Source: Micropterix aruncella (taxonomy: Eukaryota; Arthropoda; Insecta; Lepidoptera; Micropterigidae). From it: 64,000 nt of DNA. Of this stretch, positions 1 through 13,814 are shown one piece after another. Where the stretch lies: contig OX155950.1 of the NCBI GenBank assembly GCA_944548615.1, forward strand, positions 36,073,027 to 36,137,026, read 5' to 3'. A program made the position numbers and the translations under genes. The notes under the pieces were generated by a model. The model had not been told where the DNA came from, did not search any database, and was given only the letters and a program-made list of their open reading frames with translations. How positions within the stretch are numbered: position 1 is the first letter of the stretch; every line of letters starts with the position of its first letter.

Positions 1-2631
1 TAAAACCCTTTTAAAAGGAATACATTTAGATACCTTTCTCGACATTGAAATGGCAACAACAAGCATCTGAACGTCCGCCCGAATGAAGAATTCCAGAAAT
101 CCTTCCAATCAAATCACGTCGAAATAAGTGCATCGCTAGCCAAGTAGAGTACTCTCAAGGGTACTTATTCAAAATTAATTTAGGCTTATAACTTTGTTCT
201 TAATAAAATTATTCGCTAAAAAGATAAATATATTACAGGAAATATGAAATAAAATAAAATATTAAATTCTAAATATTAATATGTTAAGATTAGTATATAA
301 TGTTAAATATGTTCGAAATTCTTTGTCGTCCTCTTTTATAAGCCAATTTGTCATTTGTATACATGCAGACGGCTAAAAGTTCCTTGCTTAATAATCTTAC
401 CTCACTCAATAGCTATGTATATCGTACTTCTCAGTGTAATTTGTCGTAGCCTTTGTAACGGCTGTTGGTAAGACGATACGGACATACAAAGACGTAGCGC
501 ATATAGGCGAGACCATAGGAAGCAGGCCACAGAATTGACGGAGTTTTATTGGATGGGGGGGAAATTCCACATCACTGGCTGATATATATTACGGACGGTG
601 AAATTGTTGGCGGTCGGTTTCATTTAATTTTCCTTGTCGCCGTGGAGTACTCATTCCACACGATTATCCGGGCATTCTATTAGTTGGTGGCCACCTTCCC
701 CCTCCCCCCCCCCCCCTTTCTCTCTCCACCCCCCCCCCCCCTTCCCCACCTTCATCTTTCGAGCGATACTTTGATACCAAACCTCTCCAGGCTGCCTAAA
801 ATATTTTCATTTTGATTATTATAAGAAGATAGATTTAAGAAATTTTATTCTAAATAATTTAATTTAATTTGTAATTCATCATAACCTGTAGTGAAATGGA
901 TATGAAAAATGAAAATGTCAAAGACAAAAATGCAGTAAAAATAACTGATAATATAAAATTCCAAAAACTGTCGCCGGTGATCCTAATTTAATATCACCTA
1001 ACTAGGCTTTAGTCCTTTCTAAGGCAGATATTCAGATTTATATAAATATTTGTGTAACCTATAAAAACTATATTCGAGCTCGCTCACATACTCTATTTAC
1101 GGAGCCGTCCTCGCGAACCAACTTAAGTCGATGGAGTCTCCTTACGCGTGCCTTGTGACACATTAATACGCTATGTTCGACAGCGTCAGACCTGGATACT
1201 TTTACAGTAAGCCCACATTTCTTCAAAGTATAAGCATTGCACTACCTGTTTATGCTTTTTTTATGTATTCTGTTACTCTTACTAGTTTTAATACTTCAGC
1301 TTGCATATTTAATGCTTTTTATATTTATGTTACATCTCAACGAATTGGTGTGTACTACTCGTATAATGATGATTTGTTAAATAAATATATAAAACTAAGA
1401 AAAAACTACATTAAAAAATTAAGATATACAGTAACATATAATATAAATACTTATTATCTCAACAATCAAAATAAAATTGGAAAGATAAAATTTTTAACCA
1501 TATTCATAATAGGTAAATAAAAATGATGTACAAATAGATAATATTTTAATAATTAAATTTGCAATAAATTAGAAAAAGGCAATCATACCTAATAAAAAAA
1601 AATGCAAATCGTTTAAAAATATATAATGAGCCGTATATGAGTACATATACAAACATTAAAATAAACATATAAAATAAAAGAAAGTGTCTCATTCCTAAAA
1701 ACTATAATAAAAGCTATATTATCATAAAAATATAAATAATATAAAATCGATGTTTAATTAATTTGCATTACCATTCAATACATACATGCAGATATTTATA
1801 CTCAGTGTTCTATCTATATTAATCCACCCTTCCTTCATCAATCAAGACGTAACTCGTTTTTTAATGTCGTAATTCAGGAAGGTGATTTTAATACTGGCAG
1901 CGATTAATGAGTAGCAGCGCTGTCCATACATGGTATTTTTACATGGTATCAGCATAACTCCTTTGATGCGCTACTCTCGTATACTTTATATCACTTCCTC
2001 ATTTAAAGTTTTTTGACTTTTTTAACCGTTCAAGGCCAATTTAATGTACAGCTGTCTGATGTGCAGAATATTGCAATAATAAATGGGTTACAAATGGGTT
2101 ATTGACACGGCTTATGCGCTATAATCTTCGAGATGTATTGTTGAGCCACTTCTAATGGGCGGCCGATAGTCGTCAGTAGGCAAAATATGCGTATTCTGGT
2201 TAAAGTACCGTTAATAGCGGCGACCGGCCAATGACGTCACATATCGGGTGTGTTTAAACGCACCTTTGAAATTAGTGAGTTCTCAGATCATATATTAAAT
2301 ATTTAATTATATAAATCGAAGTAATTTCAATAATTCAAATTCAGCATTGCGAAAATTAGGAGCAGGTGTGGCGAAGAATTATGAGTTTTGGGTCTTTATG
2401 GCTTGGCCAAACAAGGAGGCAATGTCACTATTAAGCAGGATTTTGGCTACAAATATCTGAAAGAAGCAGGAGCGATATGAAAATGATATCATATTAACGT
2501 AGCATTTTAGACGGGAGAGATACCTGTTAGCGGGATCGAAAATTGAAAAGCCGACCGCGCCGCAATTGTGTTCCATGAAAATTGACCGAGCTAACATCGC
2601 TGAAATTTGAACGTCGATTAATCCATTACAT
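1..2631. other. AT-rich stretch without recognised gene
   Basis: Mostly AT-rich sequence with no recognisable gene. A C/T-rich low-complexity tract lies at about 694-750. An open frame of 115 codons at 1173-1520 (+) has the biased, low-complexity composition of translated AT-rich DNA and no domain I recognise, so it is not called. Confidence 0.5.
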
Positions 2632-2639
2632 AGATGATT

Positions 2640-3197
2640 GATAAAGTTAACGGTTTCTGTGCAGTTCGGTCATTAAGACCTGCCCGTTACCTCTGATCGG
2701 CTCAACTCACGGTTCATCTCCTATCCAGTAGCCTACTCTAAGAGAGACGAACCTGGAAAAGACGTGATCAGTTCCTTAGGGGGATGATTTGCGCGCTGCT
2801 AGGCGGTTTGCGCATCGTGCGGCCTAAACCAGTCGACTGTGAACTCCGGCGAATAACTTGAGGGGTCTGGAAATGCTCTAATACGTTTCCTAAGCAGCGG
2901 GGACGAATGTTTACCTGTTGGCCATCCGATCACGTGTGAACAAACGGGCAAAAGACACTATCAGTCCACGATAAATTCGAATTCAATTATCGCTTACATT
3001 AAATAGAGGCCGAGAAAGCGACTTCGGAACCGTGACCAGAAGAAAGGACGCTCAACTTCCCAATACCACGCGGTAAGCTGTTTCGTCTCCATGTTTCCAA
3101 GTTCACTCCAGCTTGAATGAACGATCAAGGTCGTAATACTTTACTAGGGTAGAATTGTCACCTACAGCGGGCGGATCGTTGTAGGTGACAACTCCAC
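2640..3197 (+). mobile_element. SINE-like family, copy A (subfamily II)
   Basis: This is a member of the dispersed family also found as copies B-H. It shares the early block resembling CGGCTCAACTCACGGTTCA, the middle blocks TTTGCGCA..GTGCGGC and TCCGCGATA-like, and the terminal block GTAGGTGACAACTCC. It is flanked by AGATGATT at 2632-2639 and 3198-3205, which I read as a target-site duplication. The 3' end carries a perfect 12-bp inverted repeat (3155-3166 with 3180-3191). No protein is encoded. The family name is unknown to me, and a short interspersed retroposon is the working interpretation. Confidence 0.7.
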
Positions 3198-3478
3198 AGA
3201 TGATTAACCCCTGGGTGGCCACGCACGCGTTTTTTTTTTGTATTATCCGTATTATATCCGTATTTATTCAATTATCGGCTCTATTTCTCCCTCCACTGCG
3301 GCAAAAGCCTGTCATTGAAGCCTGCATTGAATAAGCCACCGTTATATAATAGTATGCTTGCACGCACACTCTACAATCAAATTTTCGAGGGCTTCAAAAA
3401 TTTTGCGTGGAATGACTGGCTTCCGAAAGGTTAATACATGGCGAGAGCGAATAGGAACCGTGTATCGAAAATATGCCA

Positions 3479-3843
3479 CGTTCGCTATCATAACTGAATG
3501 CGAATACAAAATGTCGTATCTGTAAGTTGAGGAGTCCGCTCGTCAGGAGCCAACCCTGGGTGTAGAATCAGGTCATGCTTACCATAAAAAACGCATTGTC
3601 ATCGGAACTCAACCAACATGTAAATTTTTAACTTATATGATAATATTTAAGGTGTTCCCTTAATTCCTAATGGATACCATCACCAGAACAGGGTTTTGAT
3701 AAAAATGGGACCAATCCTTTCAAATAAAAAAATTGTTTTCCAAATCGTTTCATAAATGATAGAGTTCTGAGGTAACAAACATTTTATAAATATATACAAC
3801 CGAATTGATAACCTCCTCCTTTTTTCGAAATCGGTTAAAACCA
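3479..3843 (+). repeat. Dispersed LINE-3'-like repeat, family Z
   Basis: Sequence running through AGCCAACCCTGGGTGTAGAA, the block CCATAAAAAACGCATTGTCA and a pyrimidine run, ending in AAATCGGTTAAAA. The same ordered blocks recur at 37850-38040, 38471-38700, 46270-46864 and, inverted, at 63640-64000. The A-rich end suggests the 3' part of a retroposon. No coding capacity is seen. Confidence 0.6.
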
Positions 3844-4236
3844 TTTTCAACAGTTGTTTTGAGCTATTAAAAATCACCGCTATGTACCGATAGACTGTCT
3901 ACATATTTATTTCCAGTCAATTTGACGGTACGGACGAGTGATATTCCGTTAAAACAAACGCCGACATTATTAGGCGGATGGCATTAAGTTAGTCAAGTCG
4001 GGCGTTCACTATAAATGCGGCGCCCCGCCAGCGCCGGATAATATACGGAGAGGCAACAAAAGCCGCGTCGCCAAACGACTATACATAAATATATTTTACA
4101 CCCCATAAAGTCGGCCCGTTTTTATTTTTTTATCTCGAGGGTGGATATTTGGGGCAATGTAGCGGAGGCTGGGCGGGCGGGCGATGCGACGATGGGCGGC
4201 CGCGAGCGCTCCCTAATATCCGGCAGCTGTTGCTAC
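3844..4236. other. No recognised feature
   Basis: Unique-looking sequence. A GC-richer patch at about 4140-4225 precedes the tandem units. No gene or repeat was recognised. Confidence 0.4.
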
Positions 4237-4386
4237 ACTTAGCTGCCTCTTTTATTTTTACCGCGCTATCTGCCTCTGCAGATCGCGCGTAATGCTTGCA
4301 CTTTCACTCGAGTGACGTGGATTTTGCCATATCGTGATATGGCAGTTTCCCGAAATTAGAACACAATTGGAAATTCCACACATTTG

Positions 4387-4604
4387 TTATAAATAGGATA
4401 GAAAACGAATTTACCGCGTGAAATTTGTAGCACCCGACGTTTCGGTGACGTTGCAGCCGCCGTTGTCCAGGGTAGACTGTGTCTACCCTGGACAACGGCG
4501 GCTGCAACGTCACCGAAACGTCGGGTGCTACAAATTTCACGCGGTAAATTCCTTTTCTATCCTATTTATAATGTCAAACAACCGCGATAGTCTTCGATTT
4601 TATA
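4387..4604. mobile_element. Hairpin insertion with 91-bp arms
   Basis: The arms at 4387-4477 and 4481-4571 are reverse complements across a 3-base loop with very few mismatches. The hairpin is followed by a 33-bp non-palindromic tail. The insert is bounded by TCCACACATTTG at 4375-4386 and 4605-4616, a 12-bp target-site duplication. Tandem units 2 and 3 show the corresponding empty site. The arm contains CCGAAACGTCGGG, a motif I associate with Penelope-like and some other retroelements; that link is an inference. Overlapping mirror-image open frames on both strands are products of the palindrome. Confidence 0.8.
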
Positions 4605-4732
4605 TCCACACATTTGGTTCCATGATGCTTGTGCCGCAAAGCTAGCTTAAATCGTGGTTGGTCCAACTTATGATTCCAAGACTTAGCCGAGTATAGATGT
4701 ATTATTCTCTCTTCTTGTAAGCCGCGACGCGT

Positions 4733-4825
4733 AGTCATAAATCGTAGTCGTGAATCGTAGTCACAGTCGTAGTCGTAGTCGTGAATCCTAGTCGAAGTTG
4801 TGAATTGTTGTCGTAATCGCAACGT
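4733..4825. repeat. GTAGTC/GTAATC hexanucleotide-like array
   Basis: Degenerate run of CGTAGT and CGTGAAT-type words inside tandem unit 1. Unit 2 keeps only CGCAACGCGTAGTTAT at the same place, so the array expanded locally. Confidence 0.6.
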
Positions 4826-6545
4826 GACTCCAGTGACGTCAAAATGTAGTAGCTGTCAAATATTAGTCGACCGACCATCGAGTGATGGCTGCGACTTTTA
4901 CCTGTTTAATTTAGGTGACCCAGTTTCCTAAGAGAGTGAGCAGAGAGAGGGTGAATCATACTTGCTCACCCCTCCTCACCGCTCACTCCTCCTGGTTCCC
5001 CCCTTAATATTTGAGGTTTATCTCTTCACTAAATCGACTAGATATGTAGACATTTCGTCTAAAAGCCGTTGGCGCATCTAAAGGTGAGAATACGACAAAA
5101 TAGATATATTATCCTAAGATTGCTTGTTCCCATTTCGATCAAATATATCTATTTTTTGGAAGTTCGGATCATTTTTGTTTCCACTTTGCCTCTTTTATTT
5201 TTACCGAGCGATATGCAGGGTTGCAGTGTAATTCTTGCATTTTTACTCAATTGACTTGGATTTTGTAATACTTTGATACAACAGTTACCCGAAATAAAAA
5301 CACATTTTCTAATTCTACAGATTGGGGCTTATTGATGTCATGAAGCCTGGGCCGCAAAACCAGCCGTTATTTTGGTTTGTCTAACTCATGGCTCAACTCC
5401 AATCCTGAAGCTTCGTCGAAAACGTGTTTACAATGAAATTATTTCGATCAGGCAAGTCCCTGGGCAGTACACTCCAGAGGATGCTGGTTTCGACAACCCT
5501 GTGTATACCGACATGGTAGCGGACACAAAACAATGGGGATTCAGCCATCCCTGCTTACCTGTGTTTTATGGATTTCTTCGTTCACCATGACAGGTCATGG
5601 TCGAGGTGGCTTTCGTGGCCCACTACTTTAAGACTGCAATTACCACGTCTCGGCGGCTTTTGAACAGCGCGGAATTTCTCTATGATATATAGTGTCCAAT
5701 GTCCAGTTCGCCATGAAGTACTTTTATGACCCGTATTTCTGGGGATCGCTACCCTGACCCCTGAGGCATTAGCATGTGTATATACAGTCATGTGAAAGAC
5801 TCACCTGTGTGTAGATGTGTTAGATACTATTCACTCTTTTTGTAGACCGCAACGCGTAGTTATCCCCAATGACGTCAAAAGAGGGTGGAAATACAATGGT
5901 AGTCGACTGACTATCAAGTTATGGCTTCGACTAACACCGATTTCCATTTAGGTGCTCCAGTTCCCTAAGACAGTGGGCGGAAACGAGGTTATCACTAGTA
6001 ACCTCAGTATTTTAGGCTGTCCTGTTGAGGGCAGTGGTTTGACAAGATATGTAGACTTAATGTCTCAAAATCTTTAAAACACATCTCAGGGTGGCAAGAC
6101 AACAAGATCGCTGTAGTATCCTAAGATGGCTTGTTTGTCCGTAGCATCGACCAACTACATCTATTTTTGGGGGGCATAGATCAGTTTTGTTTCCTGACTG
6201 CCTCTTTTATTTTTACTGCGTGATCTGCAGATCCACCGCGCAATGCTTACACTTTCACTCGTTTACGTGGGTTTTGTAATACCGCGATACAGGAGTTCCC
6301 CGAAATCAGAACACATTTTCTAATGCTCCAGATTGGGGCCTATTGGTTTAATGTAGCCTGGGCCGCAAAGTCAGCTTGTTTCGTTGTTTGTCCAACTCAT
6401 GGCTCAAGTCCGATCCGGAAGCCTCTTCGAAAAGGTGATATCAATTAAAATATTTCCATTGGGCAAGTCGGTGGGCAGTGCACTCCACATGATGCCGGTT
6501 TCCACAACCCTGCGAGTACCCACATGGTAGCGGACGTAAAACTAT

Positions 6546-7242
6546 AAGCCCAACAGAGGCCAAACCCAAGTTTTGACACATTTAAACCTTCACTCATATT
6601 TAGAATTTAATTCATACGAGATTAGATTTAGATATTTTCGAATTTAATTATATGAGTAAAAGCAAACAGTTACCTCTACAAAATCATAAGAAACACCATC
6701 GGCAGCCTATACCTGTCATCCTATGTTCCACTACGAAAGATTCGCATTCCTCGTTTATTTGAGGTTTCCTCGCTTAAGCAAGAATTACTCGTCTCCTGAA
6801 TTCATACAACACGTATTTCAACCCGTCGACTTAAACCCACTTAGTCAATCGGCTTACGTCACAGCTTATATTACCACTTACGTCACGAGACCATTACGGT
6901 TACAAAATCAAAAATCGTTCGCTTTGCTTCATAATTCATACATTTATTTATTTTCCTAAATGTCGTTTCCTAAATGTAAAGCTAAATGTCGTTACATTAT
7001 GTAACTTTTTATATTTTTATGTCTTTTTCAATTATTAGATTTTTGACAATTTAATCAAATTTTATCTGTAATGAAATTATAAGTCCCACCATTTTTTCTT
7101 ACGTTTTCTTCGATTATTTAAAAAATAAATAAAATAAAAGTAGTAGTTTCGTTTATTTTGTTACATTAATTGTATATATAGTCAGAGGTAAATGGTTTAT
7201 GTTAAAAAAAGTCATCGATATTACACTACATATATATAAATA
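6546..7242. other. No recognised feature
   Basis: AT-rich sequence between the tandem units and the Helitron. An open frame at 6723-6959 (+) has no recognisable domain and is not called. Confidence 0.4.
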
Positions 7243-7816
7243 CTAGCTGACTCGGTGAACTTCGTACCGCCTAACAGTCAATGAATGTCGTGTTACAGAT
7301 TAGCTGAACTTAAATTATGATTTTATGGAAGTAATACAATGAATACCAAATAAATATTAAGCTCACTACTTTATTAAGATAATAACACAAAAAGAAATAT
7401 AAAAGTACAAAAAACAGGTATATCAATCGCGTGTCAGCAAGACATGATTAAATTAAACTATTTACATATTGTGCAGCATGGGATGCACTCGGTTTAATTC
7501 TCTTCATTGAAGCACCTTGTGATATACGACATTTTTTGTTTTTTTATCAGGCGCAAGAACAAATAAATCGGATGATTTGCCTACACTTGAACATGCCATG
7601 TACAAATGACAATGAGAAAAACACGAATTTACATTTTGTATAGGAAAATGTTTTTTATTTTATTTTAATTTTTCGTCAATTTTCCAATTTTTGTTTTTAT
7701 TAGTTATTCTGCTATTCGGGACAAATACTACAAATCCAAAACCATGAAAATCAGTCCAACCGTTCTCGAGTTATAAGTATTCGAACAAACCCGACACTTT
7801 GTTTTATATATATAGA
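7243..7816 (-). mobile_element. Truncated Helitron
   Basis: Read on the minus strand, it begins TCTATATATATAAAAC, ends GAGTCAGCTAG, and sits between an A and a T. These are the hallmarks of Helitron rolling-circle transposons: 5' TC, 3' CTRR and AT insertion. A weak CGGT/ACCG stem lies just before the end. At only 574 bp it is internally deleted, but it retains the last codons of the helicase at 7504-7627. Upstream of those the reading frame is lost in AT-rich DNA. Confidence 0.8.
7504..7627 (-). pseudogene. Helitron RepHel helicase, C-terminal remnant
   Basis: The minus-strand frame ending in TGA at 7504-7506 gives a peptide with the segments LYMACSSVGK, DLFVLAP and NVVYHKVLQ. This matches the final part of Helitron Rep/PIF1-like helicases, where a conserved Y-x-A-x-S-R-V motif of helicase motif VI is followed by a short tail. 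Here the usual arginine after the serine is replaced by serine (CSSVGK). Only about 40 codons survive, all other helicase and Rep motifs are absent, and no start codon is assignable. The position inside an element with Helitron ends supports the call. Confidence 0.75.
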
Positions 7817-7957
7817 TTCTTATTATGTGTATCCATATCTAAATACAGTGCTGTATTTTCTTGTAATAATGAAATAAATGAAAAATAACACATTAACGTT
7901 TGCTTATATATAAAAACTGATAACCACAACGAAATTTATTTACTAGTATATATAGTT

Positions 7958-9221
7958 AAGATTGCAATAGATGTTATAAAAATACCTCCTAATTTTGACT
8001 GAATCTGTAAAAAAAAAATACGTGTGGCACTCGGGGACTGCCGCGGTAAAGCTATTGCATAGCATTTTTAACAACTTATGCAATTATAATTATTTATTTA
8101 TTTTATTTATTTTATTTTTTCTGATATCAGATAACTGCGCTCTATCGGAAAACGTTGAAATTATTCCGAATCATTTGCGGCTGCGGAAGCAAATGATTCG
8201 GAATAATTTAAACGTCTTCCAATAGAGCGCCGCGCACGAATTTTTTATTCGACAAAGCAAAAAAAAAAGGATTATTCGAAAAAAATCGTAGATAAAAAGA
8301 TAGATAATTAAATTATCTTTAAAATGGCGCAGGTTTCATAATAATACGCCAGATAGTATTTGCGTAGTAGTCGTTTTTGTGGTTCGGTTAGACCTAATTT
8401 CACAAATTAATTACACTATGTAATATAAACAAAATCTAAAATATTCAAAGCTAAGAATATTAGAAAAATGTTTTTGTTTACCATATATTTTTTTCGAATC
8501 GTAAGCAGTACTCGTTTAGACGTAATTATCACTTTAAAATCATTTATTTTTGTTAAGAAATTTCTTCATTCGGTCGCCGCGCTGGCCTAGGCCCGCGATA
8601 AAAGCTATGCAATAGCTTATTAACGAAATAAACCTAACTAGAAAAAAAATGATTTTAAACTGATAATTACGTCTAAACGAGTACTGCTTACGATTCGAAA
8701 AAAATATATGTTAAACAAGAACATTTTCCTAATATTCTTAGCTCTGAATATTTTAGATTTTGTTTATATTACATAGTGTAATTAATTTGTGAAATTAGGT
8801 CTAACCGAACACAAAAACGACTACTACGCAAATACTATCTGGCGTATTATTATGAAACCTGCACCATTTTAAAGATAATTTAATTATCTATCTTTTTATC
8901 TACGATTTTTTTCGAATAATTCGGTTTTTTTTGCTTTATTGAATAAAAAATTCGTGCGCGGCGCTCTATCGAAAGACGTTTAAATTATTCCGAATCATTT
9001 GCTTCCGCAGCCGCAAATGATTCGGAATAATTTCAACGTTTTCCGATAGAGCGCAGTTATCTGATATCAGAAAAAATAAAATAAAGAAATAATTATAATT
9101 GCATAAGTTGTTAAAAATGCTATGCAATAGCTTTACCGTGGCAGTCCCCGAGTGCCACACGTATTTTTTAATAAAATTTATTGAAAGAAAATCATATTTT
9201 TTTTTTAAATATTACAATCTT
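7958..9221. mobile_element. Foldback element with nested hairpins
   Basis: Imperfect inverted repeat with arms of about 580 bp around a centre near 8590, starting AAGATTGCAATA at the left and closing with its complement at the right. Both arms contain TACGTGTGGCACTCGGGGAC and a second, internal hairpin (8137-8230 and 8961-9054) with stems beginning GCGCTCTATCG. Centre-proximal blocks with GTCTAAACGAGTACTGC in one arm and its complement in the other are also paired. No transposase is encoded. Open frames at 7995-8225 and 8966-9160 are the same arm sequence read from either end. The superfamily is not determined because no clean target-site duplication was seen. Confidence 0.8.
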
Positions 9222-10288
9222 GCCAAACTGGTATACAGTTTGTTGGCGAGCAGTTTGTTGGGTATAAACCAAATAACCCCCCCCCCCTATCCCCCCCCCC
9301 CCTTCGATAAATTTTCGTATACTAATTCCATAACAAACTAGAGGTAAATCACTGTGAAAAGTGAGAATAACTAAGCGAGTCGGTTCATAAAATTAAATGA
9401 TGAAGTCAAGAGCAAACAAGTCAGTGCGCGTCCATCTCCGCCGCTGGCTGGGCTCAGGTACACCTCCAGACATTCGCTTCATTTCATTTGCATAAACTCA
9501 TTTCCACAATCTCTTAAATCCCATTTAAGGGGCGAGCCGCGTCGGACTGATACCGAGCAGTCGAGTTATATCCGCTTGAATCTTACTCATACAAGTGGCG
9601 TGGGCAGCCTACTCCAAAATATCATCCAAAAATCCTCTTCTACACAAAATCGCTAAACATGCAACACAAGCAAACAGCACTACTAGTCACAACTAGTTTT
9701 GCTTGGAATATCTCGTATACAAGCGTGTTGCAAGATATATTTATCGTATATCAAATCCGTATTAGAACAATCACTACGCAAACAGGCAAACTTAAATTAC
9801 AAAATCTCAGCTCGGGTGGACAAAACTAAATTTAATCAGTTGGTGAAACTGAATCACCTAAACTTTGCACACTTAGATACAGTAAAGGGGCATCGGCCAT
9901 TCGTACAATGCGGTGCGAACGGCAAAGCAATCCTTTAACAGTTTCTAGATTAGATTAGATAGATTATGATTTCATAGCAGTTCCATTAGCGATTATGATG
10001 ACTACCAACATAATGAAGAAAATAGGCCTGCATTTACTACCTCTTTCCTAATCAGCCCAGCCCTATGACATAGCTAATGAGAGGATTTTCCACCATTTTT
10101 TTTCGTTTAATGTTCTAGGTCAGTTGCATATATAATCGAAGTTGCATATATAATTTTGCGGTTTTCATATATAGTTTTGTTTCAAACTTCACGACACCGC
10201 AGTTTTGCAGTCACGTAGCCGCCGCTGTTAAGAAACGAAATAAAATCGCAAGTCGCGTGGTTTAGGAGTCGCACCCGTCAAAAACAAA
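9222..10288. other. No recognised gene; short repeats
   Basis: Contains C-runs at about 9277-9302 and a short match (GGAATATCTCGTATACAAGC, 9703-9722) to the family X repeat at about 20656-20675. There is also a short tandem of GTTGCATATATAAT-type words at about 10120-10180. No gene was recognised. Confidence 0.45.
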
Positions 10289-10720
10289 ATGACGTCAGCC
10301 ATACCCCCCGCGCCTATTGCACCACCCGCGAACCGGCAGCAGATCACGCGGAGAACGGCCGCTAAGATTGCGCGTGACCGCGACCCGCGCGGTTCCACTA
10401 GCAGCCCGCCGACGCTGTGGCCGCCGCGATTTAATCGCGCCCTTTTAGCTTGCGAGAAAATCGCGAGTCTCGCAGTTAATCGAGATTGTCAATAGCCTGC
10501 TTTGTTTGCGAATCGACCGCAGAGCGCGCGGGCAACGGCCGCCAAGCCCGCGGATAACCACAGCACGCACGGTTAGACTAGCTTGCCGCAGACGCTGCGG
10601 CCGCCCCGAGCGTAAATCGCGTTGTGAAATTTGCGACTCAATTTTACATACATATATCCGTTCTGCGGAGGCCGCGGGCCCACAACCGCGGCGGGCGCGG
10701 GTGAAAACCGCATCGGGACT
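10289..10720 (+). other. GC-rich duplicated stretch, coding potential uncertain
   Basis: A strongly GC-rich island in AT-rich surroundings. An ATG at 10289 in good context (CAAAATG) opens a 68-codon frame rich in Pro, Ala and Arg. A second, diverged copy of the same DNA follows from about 10510: both halves share AACGGCCGC, GACGCTG.GGCCGCC and AAATCGCG in order. Read in the frame matching the first unit, the second is interrupted by stops. It could be a 5' region of a retroelement or a decayed gene; no family was recognised. Confidence 0.35.
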
Positions 10721-10854
10721 AAGCCTGTAACTGATAATGTAAAGCAGCCTTTAAAATCTAGTCATAAAAAAAGTATATTGAAGTAGTCATGTATATAATG
10801 TGCATGCACGTATTTAAGTCAGTGCATGCACTTTGAGTAAAAAATAAGAAATAA

Positions 10855-12014
<1,160 letters not shown>

Positions 12015-12261
12015 TTATCAAGTATCAGGTGACAGATATGGACCGAAGTTTGATCCCTCAAATTATCGACCGATACCAGTACCTGATGTTTAAGCAAAAA
12101 TTTTGGAAAAAATAGTAATTACACAACTCTGTAATCATCTAGAAACCAATCACATATCATCCGAAAACCAATACGGCTTCAGATCCAAAAATGGGAATAC
12201 AAGATGCAGTACTAAAAATGTCAGAGCATATCACTAGGTATGTAGACGCCAACAAAAAGTG
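12015..12261 (+). pseudogene. Non-LTR reverse transcriptase fragment
   Basis: The plus-strand translation contains SGDRYGP, PSNYRPI, AKILEKIVITQL and ENQYGFRSK. These match the N-terminal part of a LINE reverse-transcriptase domain, with the N-Y-R-P-I motif and the following Q-x-G-F-R segment. A TAA stop interrupts after PVPDV. A frameshift after the FRSK segment moves the continuation ([12 protein letters not shown]) to another frame. About 80 codons remain; it is cut off abruptly by the (TA)n array, so the YADD-containing catalytic palm is missing. It is most similar in style to Jockey/CR1-type elements. Confidence 0.7.

Positions 12262-13814
<1,553 letters not shown>

Larger units (their letters stand above)
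4237..6545 (+). repeat. Three diverged tandem units of about 1 kb
   Basis: Three head-to-tail units can be aligned by eye. Anchors are TGCCTCTTTTATTTTTAC at about 4244, 5187 and 6199, the CCGAAAT..AACACA block, the TGGGCCGCAAA block, and a downstream CGTAGT..TGACGTCAAAA block present in units 1 and 2. Unit 3 stops early, near 6545. Spacing is about 944 and 1011 bp. Unit 1 carries a 218-bp hairpin insertion and a hexanucleotide array that the others lack. Short open frames inside (such as 5372-5590) are not conserved between units, so the repeat is regarded as non-coding. Confidence 0.7.

Noticed and set aside
1173..1520. 115-codon plus-strand frame
   Set aside because: Low-complexity AT-rich composition, no recognised domain, and no surrounding gene structure.
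4304..4645. Two nearly identical proteins on opposite strands
   Set aside because: They are the two arms of the 91-bp hairpin read in each direction, not genes.
7995..9160. Matching 64-76 codon proteins at both ends of the foldback element
   Set aside because: Same arm sequence in inverted copies, with no domain.
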